64,000 bases of DNA from Polynucleobacter sp. Tro8-14-1 (GTDB lineage: Bacteria; Pseudomonadota; Gammaproteobacteria; Burkholderiales; Burkholderiaceae): the NCBI RefSeq assembly GCF_018881655.1, contig NZ_JACVPX010000006.1, forward strand, positions 1 through 64,000, read 5' to 3'. This document shows positions 54,750-63,133 of this stretch, piece after piece. The notes beneath the pieces were generated by a model. That model ran no database searches, was not told the origin of the DNA, and was given only the letters and a program-made list of their open reading frames with translations. The number at the start of each line of letters is the position of its first letter. Within the stretch, counting starts at the first letter, position 1. Both the position numbers and the translations under genes were made by a program.

Positions 54750-55457
54750 TTAATCGGCGATCAACTCTTGTTGTAAGTAGCGCTTAGCTGCTGGTGTTTG
54801 GGGATTATTAAAGAAGGGGCCTACGGGTCCCCTTTCTTTTATCTCACCTTGATCAATAAAAATAATATGCTCAGCTAGTCTTTGTACCTGGGCAAGCTGG
54901 TGAGATGAAAAAATCACATCTACTCCCTGACGGTCAAATTGACGAATCAGTTCTTCAACCTGTTCGGTAGTCTTGGGGTCGAGATTGGCGGTAGGCTCAT
55001 CTAGTAAAACCAAATTGGGTTTTTGAAGAATGGCTCTTCCAAGACAAACCTTTTGTCTTTCGCCTGCAGATAATTTATGCGCTGGGCTGTTAGCTAGCTC
55101 GTTTAAACCTACTTGCTCAATTACGCGGTCTACATCAGCATTTTCAATGGATCCATCCGCGTCACAAACCATTGCAATATTGGTTTTAGCTGAGGCTTTG
55201 ATCATCGGCGTGTGATGTAAAACCAAAGCCGTTTTTGTTTTGAACGAGTAACTCACTGTTCCGCTATCTGGCTTAACGAGCCCATCTAGAAGCTTAAGAA
55301 GAGTAGTTTTGCCAGCGCCATTGGGGCCAATACAGGCAGTAATTCTGTCTGCTGGAATAAGGGCGTGCGGGATGCTTAGAATAGTTCTGCCATTACTTTT
55401 GACGATGATGTCTTTGAGCTCAATGAACTTTTCAAAAGTTTCCATTGCATTAACCAT
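54750..55457 (-). CDS. tupC: Tungstate-type ABC transporter ATP-binding protein
   Basis: 235 residues from the ATG at 55457 (GGAG at the right distance; the overlap with tupB is 8 bases). Walker A GPNGAGKTTLLKLLDGL, signature SAGERQKVCLGRAIL, Walker B NLVLLDEPTANL and the His in FSSHQLAQVQ are all present. It would power tungstate (or molybdate) import for the formate dehydrogenase genes upstream. Specificity is inferred from the TupB sequence and the position. Confidence 0.85.
   Translation of the reverse strand: MVNAMETFEKFIELKDIIVKSNGRTILSIPHALIPADRITACIGPNGAGKTTLLKLLDGLVKPDSGTVSYSFKTKTALVLHHTPMIKASAKTNIAMVCDADGSIENADVDRVIEQVGLNELANSPAHKLSAGERQKVCLGRAILQKPNLVLLDEPTANLDPKTTEQVEELIRQFDRQGVDVIFSSHQLAQVQRLAEHIIFIDQGEIKERGPVGPFFNNPQTPAAKRYLQQELIAD
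54816..54840 (+). terminator. Terminator of the fdh operon inside the tupC coding region
   Basis: GGGGCC (54816-54821), loop TACG, GG-T-CCCC with one bulged base, then TTTCTTTT. It begins 67 bases beyond the last fdh-operon stop and lies in the 3' end of the convergent tupC. Confidence 0.6.
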
Positions 55458-56145
55458 AGCGGTGCTCCGCAATTTGGCGAACTGCAAAGGTAAATAAATT
55501 GGCCATAAGAACAATGGTGAGCAAGACTATGCCAAGGGCGAGGGCTAAAGGTAGATCGCCTTTGCTGGTCTCTAGCGCTATCGCAGTTGTCATCGTTCTG
55601 GTGGAATGATCAATATTGCCACCAACAATCATGACTGCTCCAACCTCGGATATGGCTCTAGCTAGACCGGCAAGCACGGCAATAGTCAGCGAGAAGCGGG
55701 AATCCCATATCAGCCATTTAAAGCGGGGGAGGGGTGGCAATTTGAGGCTCAGAAAGGAATCGCGATGTATTTTCCAAGAGTCCTCCAGTATCTGGCGACT
55801 AAGGGCGGCAATTAAGGGGGTTGTGAGCAATGTTTGAGCCACAATCATCCCCTTCACTGTAAATAGCCAGCCCCACATGCCAAGGGGCCCTGTACGTGAC
55901 AGCAGGAGGTATACCAGAACCCCAACTATGACTGTAGGCACACCCATGAGGGTGTTCAGGGTAACAATGATGGTCCTTTTGCCTGCAAAACGTTCGGTGG
56001 CCAGAAGGGCGCCAATCGGAAGGCCCAAAAGCGTTCCAACCAGAAGGGCTGTAAGGCTGACTTGTAGAGAAACCCAGACTATCCCCATTACGCCGCCATC
56101 TAAGTGGGCGAGCAAGGAGAGGGCGTCTTGAAAAGCTTTTAACAT
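55450..56145 (-). CDS. tupB: Tungstate ABC transporter permease
   Basis: 231 residues with about five membrane helices. The TupB/ModB-like EAA motif is in FLSLKLPPLPRF and ARAISEVGAVMIVGGNIDHSTRTM. It is the membrane channel for TupC. No substrate-binding TupA gene is in the window, so the binding protein must be elsewhere or the system is incomplete. The start lies 66 bases from the divergent bfd gene. Confidence 0.85.
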   Translation of the reverse strand: MLKAFQDALSLLAHLDGGVMGIVWVSLQVSLTALLVGTLLGLPIGALLATERFAGKRTIIVTLNTLMGVPTVIVGVLVYLLLSRTGPLGMWGWLFTVKGMIVAQTLLTTPLIAALSRQILEDSWKIHRDSFLSLKLPPLPRFKWLIWDSRFSLTIAVLAGLARAISEVGAVMIVGGNIDHSTRTMTTAIALETSKGDLPLALALGIVLLTIVLMANLFTFAVRQIAEHRYG

Positions 56146-56211
56146 GCGCTTGATTCTATCAAGGCAATGGCAAAATGACTGTAATGAGATTGATTTCCCT
56201 ATTTTTGACCT

Positions 56212-56412
56212 ATGGCTGAAGTGGTTTGCCTCTGTAATGAGGTTCTCGACGTGGATTTACGCGAATATTTAGATGCTTACCCGATAGACTCGATTGACGA
56301 GTTACGGGAGCAGGCATCTATTTGCAATAAATGCATGCAGTGTCAAGAGTTGGTCGAAGGTGAAATTTACTTAGCGCGCGCTCGACGCCAACGTGCTGCA
56401 GGTCAGTTTTGA
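56212..56412 (+). CDS. bfd: Bacterioferritin-associated ferredoxin-like [2Fe-2S] protein
   Basis: 66 residues. Four cysteines of a BFD-like [2Fe-2S] domain: VVCLCNEVLDVDLREYL and ASICNKCMQCQELV. Such proteins mobilise iron from bacterioferritin or act as regulators of nitrite/formate systems. The stop overlaps the start of the next gene (TGATG). Name based on domain only. Confidence 0.7.
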   Translation: MAEVVCLCNEVLDVDLREYLDAYPIDSIDELREQASICNKCMQCQELVEGEIYLARARRQRAAGQF

Positions 56413-57164
56413 TGAGCGCCATTAAAACTGCTCGTTTCACAGTATTAAGTATGAATGTCCATAAAGGGTTATCTCCTTTGCATAGACATTCCACGATTTA
56501 CCAGCTGCGTGAAAAAATGCGCAGTCACCATCCAGACCTGCTTTTCTTGCAGGAGTTGCAACAGGAGCATCGTGGTAGGGTGCGTCGTTTTACTCAATGG
56601 CCTTTAGCAGAGTTGACTCACTTCCTTTCGGAGGGATTTTGGCGCGATTGGCATTATGGAAAAAATGTTGAGTATCTCGATGGACATCATGGCAATGCCA
56701 TCCTCTCTAAGCACCCTCAGCAAAAAGGAAATAACTACGATATTTCAGCATACCGCTTTGAGAGTCGCGGTCTTCTACATAGCGTCACTACTTTGGATGG
56801 TATGGATCAACCCATTCATTGTTTCTGTGTACATTTGGCGCTTTTCGAAGGAGGTAGAGAGCGACAGCTGGAGGCCATCATTGGACATATTCAGGATCTC
56901 ACCCAAAATGGACCTACGATCGTGGCGGGAGACTTCAATGATTGGCGCAATCGGGTAAGCGCCCCCATGAAGGCTGCTGGCTTCGATGAGGTGTTTGAAT
57001 TACTGACCGGCTCCCCGGCAAAAACATTTCCTAGTGTGAAGCCGTTGCTTGCAATGGATAGAATTTATGTTCGAGGAATAAAAGTACATTCAGCAGAAAT
57101 TTTGCATGAATGGTTAACGTTATCAGATCACCTAGGTATTACTGCTGAATTGGAGCTTGAATGA
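56412..57164 (+). CDS. Endonuclease/exonuclease/phosphatase (EEP) family protein
   Basis: 250 residues from the ATG at 56412. The EEP fold shows MNVHKGLSPLH, LLFLQELQQEHRGR with the metal Glu, GDFNDWRNRV and the closing SDHLGITAELEL with the catalytic His. Such proteins hydrolyse phosphodiester bonds in nucleic acids or lipids; the gene is coupled to a cardiolipin synthase, so a role in phospholipid chemistry is possible but inferred. Confidence 0.85.
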   Translation: MSAIKTARFTVLSMNVHKGLSPLHRHSTIYQLREKMRSHHPDLLFLQELQQEHRGRVRRFTQWPLAELTHFLSEGFWRDWHYGKNVEYLDGHHGNAILSKHPQQKGNNYDISAYRFESRGLLHSVTTLDGMDQPIHCFCVHLALFEGGRERQLEAIIGHIQDLTQNGPTIVAGDFNDWRNRVSAPMKAAGFDEVFELLTGSPAKTFPSVKPLLAMDRIYVRGIKVHSAEILHEWLTLSDHLGITAELELE

Positions 57165-58639
57165 ATGATTTATTAGGCATTTTTATTAATACACAATCTC
57201 CTTTTAATTTGAGATTGATTTTATTAATCCATTTCTTATTGGTAACGTATTTTATTCTCCTTATTATTTCTGTAAGAAGGCCTGTTGGCGTAGCTTTTGC
57301 ATGGATATTTATTGTGATGACGTTCCCGCTGCTGGGAATAGGTTTGTATATTTTGATTGGTGAGCGCCCGGTTGGAAGAGCCTTGACTCGAAAAATTATT
57401 CGCATGAATCGTGAATACCAGGAAACCACTGAGCTAATGAGGAAGCAATTTATTGGCGATAGAGAGGAATTACCCCTGGAAGGAAAGGCCTTGAGTCTGC
57501 TTGCTGAATCTAAGAACGGTTCACCCGTGGTTGCTGGCAATAAGATTAAATTGCACACGGAATCTTTAAAAATTCTACAAAATTTTATTGATGAAATTAA
57601 CTCAGCAAAGAAAAGTCTCCATCTGGAGTTTTATATCTGGGCATTGGGCGGTGATGCCGATCGGGTTTGTGAAGCCTTGATAACCGCAGCCAAGCGTGGG
57701 GTTGCATGCCGCGTTTTGTTAGACTCGCTCGGAAGTAAAGATTGGTTTAAGTCTGCTTGGCCCAAACGTTTTAAAACGGCTGGCATTCAGGTCACTGAGG
57801 CATTGCCGATTCAGATTGGCCGTTTCCAGTTCCGCCGTGCAGATTTACGCTTGCATCGAAAAATATTTGTGGTGGACGGTTCTGTGGTGTGGACTGGCAG
57901 CATGAATATGGTTGACCCTCGTACTTTTAAGCAGGACTCTGGAGTGGGAGAGTGGGTTGATGCCATGGTGCGCATCGAGGGCCCAGTTGCATCTCAGTTT
58001 GAACTTACGTTTTCCTTAGACTGGAGTATTGATAACCCTAAAATTACCCACTTCAATGATCGTGAGCCACCAGTATCGCCACATGAAGGTGGTGTTTTAG
58101 CTCAGGAGTTTTCATCTGGCCCGGTATACCGAGACGATATTCTTTATCAAGTACTCTTGTCGGCCATTATGGATGCTAGACAGGAGTTAACCATTACTAC
58201 GCCATACTTTGGCCCAGATGATGGTTTACTTCAGGCATTGATGGCGGCTGCGGCCCGTGGAGTAAACGTTACGCTGATCGTTCCCAAATTGAATGATTCC
58301 AAATTGGTTGCCTGGAGTAGTAGAAGTTTCTATGGCGATTTAATGAATGCAGGCGTCAAAATCGCAGAGTTCCATGGGGGGCTCTTACATACCAAGAGTT
58401 TGCTGATCGATAAACGGATTGCAATCTTTGGTTCAGTGAATTTTGATCAACGTAGTTTGCGACTCAACTTTGAAATTAGCTTGATTGTGTATGACGATGA
58501 CTTCTGCGCCAATCTAGAAAGGCTGATTCAGTCCTACTTAGCGCAATCAGATTACGTTGATCCTAAGGCCTGGGCGAAGCGCCCGCGCTGGCATCGCTAT
58601 CTTGAAAATGCAGCGCATCTTACTTCGCCGCTGCTTTAA
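57161..58639 (+). CDS. clsA: Cardiolipin synthase (phospholipase D family)
   Basis: 492 residues. Two N-terminal membrane helices with a PLDNc-type region (GIGLYILIGERPVGR), then two HKD motifs: LHRKIFVVDGSVVWTGSMN and LHTKSLLIDKRIAIFGSVNF. Condenses two phosphatidylglycerol molecules to cardiolipin. The start overlaps the end of the EEP gene as ATGA, so they are co-translated. Confidence 0.92.
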   Translation: MNDLLGIFINTQSPFNLRLILLIHFLLVTYFILLIISVRRPVGVAFAWIFIVMTFPLLGIGLYILIGERPVGRALTRKIIRMNREYQETTELMRKQFIGDREELPLEGKALSLLAESKNGSPVVAGNKIKLHTESLKILQNFIDEINSAKKSLHLEFYIWALGGDADRVCEALITAAKRGVACRVLLDSLGSKDWFKSAWPKRFKTAGIQVTEALPIQIGRFQFRRADLRLHRKIFVVDGSVVWTGSMNMVDPRTFKQDSGVGEWVDAMVRIEGPVASQFELTFSLDWSIDNPKITHFNDREPPVSPHEGGVLAQEFSSGPVYRDDILYQVLLSAIMDARQELTITTPYFGPDDGLLQALMAAAARGVNVTLIVPKLNDSKLVAWSSRSFYGDLMNAGVKIAEFHGGLLHTKSLLIDKRIAIFGSVNFDQRSLRLNFEISLIVYDDDFCANLERLIQSYLAQSDYVDPKAWAKRPRWHRYLENAAHLTSPLL

Positions 58640-59820
58640 ATCGCGCCACTTGCCCTCATGCTGGCAATATCAGTCTCGTCCAGCCCTAATTCTTTAAGGA
58701 TGGAGTCGGTATGATCTCCAACCGCTGGGATGGGATCCATACGATAGTCATAGCTACTATTTAAGCCGGGGGGCAGTAGGGCTGCAATCGCACCGTTGGG
58801 GGTATCTACCTCAGTCCAGCGATTACGCGCTTTAAGCTGCTCATGCTTCCAAAGACCCTCCATATCATTGAGGTGGGCATTTGCAATCTGTGCCTTTTCT
58901 AGTCTTGTAATTAATTGCTCGGAAGTAAGCTTGCTAAAGCAAGCGTCAATAATTTCTAAAAGCTCAGTGCGCTTTTCATTGCGCTTAAAGTTACGATCAA
59001 AGCGTTCATCTTGGGCAAGCGCAGGGTTTTCTAAGACGGTTTCGCAAAATTGCACCCACTCACGTTCATTCTGTAAGCCCAGCATGACCGTCTTACCATC
59101 ACCCGCCTTAAAGGGGCCATATGGATAGATGGTGGCATGGGAGGCGCCATTGCGTGGTGGCGGCTCTGCGCCTTTGTAGGCGTAGTACAGAGGAAAACTC
59201 ATCCATTCAGTGAGCGACTCGAGCATAGAGATATCGATGACAGATCCTTTACCTGTTTTTCCTCTTTGCAAGAGGGCCGCCAAGATATTGGTATAGGCAT
59301 ACATGCCGGCTGCAATATCAGCAATCGAGTTTCCCGCTTTGCTAGGGGTTTCAGGTGTACCCGTGACCGATAAGAATCCGGCCTCACTCTGAATAAGTAA
59401 GTCGTAAGCTTTTTTATCTCGATAGGGGCCGTTATTGCCGTAGCCCGAGATATCACACAGAATGAGTTTTGGATTGTCTTTCTGCAAAATCTCGGCTGTG
59501 AGTCCCATACGTGCAGCAGCACCTGGGGCAAGGTTTTGTACTAAGACATCTGCCGTCTTTAGTAATGTCTTAAGCGCTGCAATTGCTGATGGCTGCTTAA
59601 GATCTAGCGTCAAACTTTCCTTAGAGCGATTGACCCAAACGAAGTGAGAGCATAGCCCATCTACCTGCGTGTCATACCCTCTAGCAAAGTCACCTCCACC
59701 AGGCCTCTCAACCTTAATGACTCTTGCCCCTAAGTCTGCTAATTGGCGTGTGCAGAAAGGTGCTGCTATAGCATGCTCTAGAGAAACAACGGTAATGCCA
59801 TCCAATGGGCGAATGCTCAT
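58636..59820 (-). CDS. Class III CoA-transferase (CaiB/BaiF family)
   Basis: 394 residues. Transfers CoA between carboxylic acids. Start IRPLDGITVVSLEHAIAAPF and KVERPGGGDFAR are family segments; the catalytic Asp should be in NSIADIAAGMYAY. YGPFKAGDGKTVMLGLQNEREW follows. Next to an acyl-CoA dehydrogenase with 12 bases between, so both may serve breakdown of an unusual acid. Substrate unknown. Convergent with clsA, ends overlapping by 4 bases. Confidence 0.9.
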   Translation of the reverse strand: MSIRPLDGITVVSLEHAIAAPFCTRQLADLGARVIKVERPGGGDFARGYDTQVDGLCSHFVWVNRSKESLTLDLKQPSAIAALKTLLKTADVLVQNLAPGAAARMGLTAEILQKDNPKLILCDISGYGNNGPYRDKKAYDLLIQSEAGFLSVTGTPETPSKAGNSIADIAAGMYAYTNILAALLQRGKTGKGSVIDISMLESLTEWMSFPLYYAYKGAEPPPRNGASHATIYPYGPFKAGDGKTVMLGLQNEREWVQFCETVLENPALAQDERFDRNFKRNEKRTELLEIIDACFSKLTSEQLITRLEKAQIANAHLNDMEGLWKHEQLKARNRWTEVDTPNGAIAALLPPGLNSSYDYRMDPIPAVGDHTDSILKELGLDETDIASMRASGAI

Positions 59821-59832
59821 ATTAATGTCTTC

Positions 59833-61002
59833 TTAGAAAGATCTTGGAAGACCAAGAACATGTTCGGCAATATAGGAATAAATTAAATTCGTTGAAATAG
59901 GTGCCACTTGATAGAGGCGAGTTTCTCTAAATTTACGCTCAACATCGTATTCATTGGCAAAGCCGAAGCCACCATGGGTTTGTAAGCAGACGTTTGCTGC
60001 TTCCCAAGATGCTTTGGCCGCTAGGTATTTGGCCATATTAGCCTCTGGACCACAGGGTTGGTGATTGTCAAATAACTCGCATGCTTTAAAGCGCATGAGA
60101 TTTGCGGCTTCGGTTTCAATATAGCTATCCGCAATCGGAAATTGAATCCCTTGGTTTTTACCAATTGGGCGATCAAAAACGACTCGGTCATTAGCATAGC
60201 GGCGGGCGCGATCAATAAACCAGTAGGCGTCACCAATACATTCAGCAGCGATCAAGACTCGCTCGGCATTCAAGCCATCCAAAATATATTTAAATCCTTG
60301 ACCTTCGGTGCCAATGAGATTCTCTGCAGGGATTTCTAGGTTATCGAAGAACACTTCGTTAGTTTCGTGGTTCACCATATTAGCGATGGGTCGCACTTCC
60401 ATGCCTTTGCCAATGGCGTCAGCGAGATTAACGATAAAGATCGACATGCCTTCTGACTTGCGTTGTACTTCACTAAGTGGAGTAGTGCGCGCCAGCAAAA
60501 TCATTAAGTCAGAGTGCTGAATTCTGGAGATCCATACCTTTTGACCATTCACTACGTACTTGTCACCTTTTTTAACGGCAGTTGTTTTTAGTTTGGTGGT
60601 ATCTGTTCCTGTGGTGGGCTCTGTGACTGCCATGCTTTGAAGACGTAATTCACCCGAAGCAATTTTGGGAAGATACATTTTTTTCTGAGCATCTGAGCCA
60701 TGGCGAAGTAGGGTGCCCATGTTGTACATCTGTCCGTGACATGAACCTGAGTTACCCCCAGAAAAATTAATCTCTTCCATGATTACGGAGGCTTCCGCTA
60801 AGCCTAAACCAGAGCCAGCATATTCTTCTGGAATTAAGGCAGCCAGCCAGCCGGCCTTAGTCATCGCATCCACAAAAGCCTCTGGATAACCTCGTTCGTG
60901 ATCAATCTTTTGCCAATAGGCGGAATCAAAAGAGCCGCAGAGATCACGCAATGCTTCACGGATTTCTTGATATTGGTCTGGCTTGGGAATAGGGTGATTC
61001 AT
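59833..61002 (-). CDS. Acyl-CoA dehydrogenase
   Basis: 389 residues, FAD enzyme. Features are MAVTEPTTGTDTTKLKT, GQKVWISRIQHSD, LDGLNAERVLIAAECIG and HGGFGFANEYDVERKFRETR. The C-terminal position that usually carries the catalytic Glu is occupied by RLYQVAPIS with Gln; E247 in the NAER segment aligns with the base used by isovaleryl-CoA-type dehydrogenases, so it may act instead. Operon with the CoA-transferase. The acyl substrate is unknown. Confidence 0.9.
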   Translation of the reverse strand: MNHPIPKPDQYQEIREALRDLCGSFDSAYWQKIDHERGYPEAFVDAMTKAGWLAALIPEEYAGSGLGLAEASVIMEEINFSGGNSGSCHGQMYNMGTLLRHGSDAQKKMYLPKIASGELRLQSMAVTEPTTGTDTTKLKTTAVKKGDKYVVNGQKVWISRIQHSDLMILLARTTPLSEVQRKSEGMSIFIVNLADAIGKGMEVRPIANMVNHETNEVFFDNLEIPAENLIGTEGQGFKYILDGLNAERVLIAAECIGDAYWFIDRARRYANDRVVFDRPIGKNQGIQFPIADSYIETEAANLMRFKACELFDNHQPCGPEANMAKYLAAKASWEAANVCLQTHGGFGFANEYDVERKFRETRLYQVAPISTNLIYSYIAEHVLGLPRSF

Positions 61003-61149
61003 GAAAGTCTCAATTTATAGGTTTTATGGTGTATTTACCGTTTCAAGCATTAGTTTAAGCAAGATTTGAAATTCCTGGAGATTGGCCAAAACAAGGCAAA
61101 ATAGACTGATTGGGGTTAATGAATCCCTAGAAGGCATTACATAAGGGGT

Positions 61150-61662
61150 ATGCGTTTTATGGAGCACGCACTTTCACATTTTTTTAGCTGGTTTGGAATG
61201 CCTTCAGTTGGCTTACCTGCGGTGTTTATCAGCGCTTTTGTTTCAGCAACTTTATTACCGGTTGGTTCGGAGCCAATTCTGTTTGGTTACACCGCCTTGA
61301 ATCCAGATTTATATTGGGTTGCAATTTTTGTGGCCACTGTTGGAAATACCTTGGGGGGCATGTTCGACTGGTGGCTTGGTCTCATTGCCCGTAGAAGTAT
61401 GAAGTCTGTTGGTGAGCCAAAAAATGAACGCCTCAAAGATTGGCTAGAAGCTTGGGGTCCAAAAATTCTGTTACTTTCATGGCTGCCTGGGCTTGGTGAT
61501 CCCCTATGCCTTGCCGCTGGATGGTTGAAACTTGCTTGGCAACCTTGCATAATTTATATGTTCATTGGCAAGTTGCTGCGCTATCTGACCCTAACCTGGT
61601 TGCTGACTTTGGTGCCAGATAGTTTTTGGCACCAGTTGGGTCACTGGCTACATCTCATCTAA
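61150..61662 (+). CDS. YqaA-type membrane protein (VTT/DedA relative)
   Basis: 170 residues, four to five membrane helices. FVSATLLPVGSEPILFGY, the WVAIFVATVGNTLGGMFDWWLG segment with a VTT-like glycine pattern, and LLSWLPGLGDPLCLAAGWL match YqaA-like proteins. The molecular function is not established. Ends overlapping the convergent livF by four bases. Confidence 0.82.
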   Translation: MRFMEHALSHFFSWFGMPSVGLPAVFISAFVSATLLPVGSEPILFGYTALNPDLYWVAIFVATVGNTLGGMFDWWLGLIARRSMKSVGEPKNERLKDWLEAWGPKILLLSWLPGLGDPLCLAAGWLKLAWQPCIIYMFIGKLLRYLTLTWLLTLVPDSFWHQLGHWLHLI

Positions 61663-62363
61663 ACGGCGCAATACTTCTGCTGAACCTCATCATTGTTCAA
61701 GAGGTTCTGTGCAGTGTCATGAAAAACAATCTCACCCTGATCGAGAATATAGGCCCGGTCAGAAATTTTCAGAGCTTGTTGAACGTTTTGCTCAACCAGG
61801 AGAATGGTTAGACCTTCTTGCTTTAGTTTGGCAAAAAGCTCAAACATCTCTTCAACCAAGACTGGCATGATGCCTTCTGAAGGCTCATCAAGCAGAATGA
61901 CTTTAGGTTTGCCAATCATTGCTCTGGCAATGGCAAGCATTTGTTGCTCACCTCCGGACATCGATGTGCCGTCTTGATGTAAACGCTCTTTCAGTCTGGG
62001 GAAGGTTTCGGCAATCTCATCAACTAATGCACTCATGTCGCCTGAATTCTTCTTGGCGATCACCCCAAGCTCTAAGTTTTCTTTGACGGTCAGCCCAGGA
62101 ACAATGCGACGATCCTCTGGAACATATGCCAGGCCTAGATGAAAGCGCTCATGAGCGGGTAAATCTAAAAATGAAGTGCCATCAATGGATGCTTTACCTT
62201 GGCGTTTAGATAGCAGGCCCATTAGAGAGCGTAGGGTGGTGGTTTTGCCAGCGCCATTACGACCCATCAAAGTAACGATCTCTCCTTTATTTACTTCCAG
62301 TGAGACGCCTTGCAATACGTGACTACGGTCATACCAAGCGTTTAAGTTTTCAACACGCAACAT
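61659..62363 (-). CDS. livF: Branched-chain amino acid/amide ABC transporter ATPase LivF
   Basis: 234 residues. Walker A GRNGAGKTTTLRSLMGLL, signature MSGGEQQMLAIARAM, Walker B KVILLDEPSEGI and H-loop LVEQNVQQALKIS. The C-terminal YILDQGEIVFHD is typical of LivF. Together with livG and livM upstream it forms a HAAT-type importer; the binding protein and livH must lie outside the window. Confidence 0.92.
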   Translation of the reverse strand: MLRVENLNAWYDRSHVLQGVSLEVNKGEIVTLMGRNGAGKTTTLRSLMGLLSKRQGKASIDGTSFLDLPAHERFHLGLAYVPEDRRIVPGLTVKENLELGVIAKKNSGDMSALVDEIAETFPRLKERLHQDGTSMSGGEQQMLAIARAMIGKPKVILLDEPSEGIMPVLVEEMFELFAKLKQEGLTILLVEQNVQQALKISDRAYILDQGEIVFHDTAQNLLNNDEVQQKYCAV

Positions 62364-62377
62364 AGTTTGCTTTCTGT

Positions 62378-63133
62378 TTAACCTTGACCTAGGTACACAC
62401 GACGTACCTCTGAATTATTTTGGATTTCTTCTGGAGTGCCTTCTGCCAAAAACTCACCATGGTGCAGCACGATGATGCGCTTGCAAAGACCCATGATGAG
62501 TTTCATCTTGTGCTCAACCAAAATCACTGTCCGCTCGCTAGCGAGTGTGCGAATCAATTCCATCATCACTAATGTTTCTTCTGGAGACATGCCAGCAGTG
62601 GGCTCATCTAGCAAAAGTAGGCTCGGGTTGCAGGCCAATGCCATCGCAATTTCAAGAGCGCGCTGCTGACCATGCGCTAAGTCACCTGTTTTCTTATTCC
62701 GTAAGTGCTCCAGATTGACTCGATGCAGCAATTCATCGGCAATCTCAATTGGCTTTGGATAGCTTTGCGCATTCCGGAGGAAGTTGTAACGTGCTGTTTC
62801 CATCTGTGCGGCCACCCGGACATTCTCATGAACGCTGAGTTGCTTAAACACATTGGTGATCTGAAAGCTTTTAGAAATTCCGATGCGAGCAAATTCATGC
62901 TGCTGCATGCCGGTGATATCTTTGCCATTAAATAGAATTTGACCGCTCGATGGTGGAAACGCGCCACTCAAGACATTAAAGAAGGTGCTTTTACCTGCAC
63001 CATTCGGGCCAATAATTGCCGTAAGTGTTCCAGGCATAAAGCTAGTGGATACGTCCTGTAATGCCTTGAACTTACCAAAGCTCTTGCTGACATGACGCGC
63101 TTCAAGAATAGGGGTTGTAGTTGCGCTATTCAT
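62378..63133 (-). CDS. livG: Branched-chain amino acid/amide ABC transporter ATPase LivG
   Basis: 251 residues. Walker A GPNGAGKSTFFNVLSGAF, GISKSFQITNVFKQLSVHEN, signature LAHGQQRALEIAMAL, Walker B LLLLDEPTAGM and HKMKLIMGLCKRI are the LivG pattern. It is 14 bases upstream of livF and shares a base with livM (ATGA-type junction at 63133). Confidence 0.92.
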   Translation of the reverse strand: MNSATTTPILEARHVSKSFGKFKALQDVSTSFMPGTLTAIIGPNGAGKSTFFNVLSGAFPPSSGQILFNGKDITGMQQHEFARIGISKSFQITNVFKQLSVHENVRVAAQMETARYNFLRNAQSYPKPIEIADELLHRVNLEHLRNKKTGDLAHGQQRALEIAMALACNPSLLLLDEPTAGMSPEETLVMMELIRTLASERTVILVEHKMKLIMGLCKRIIVLHHGEFLAEGTPEEIQNNSEVRRVYLGQG

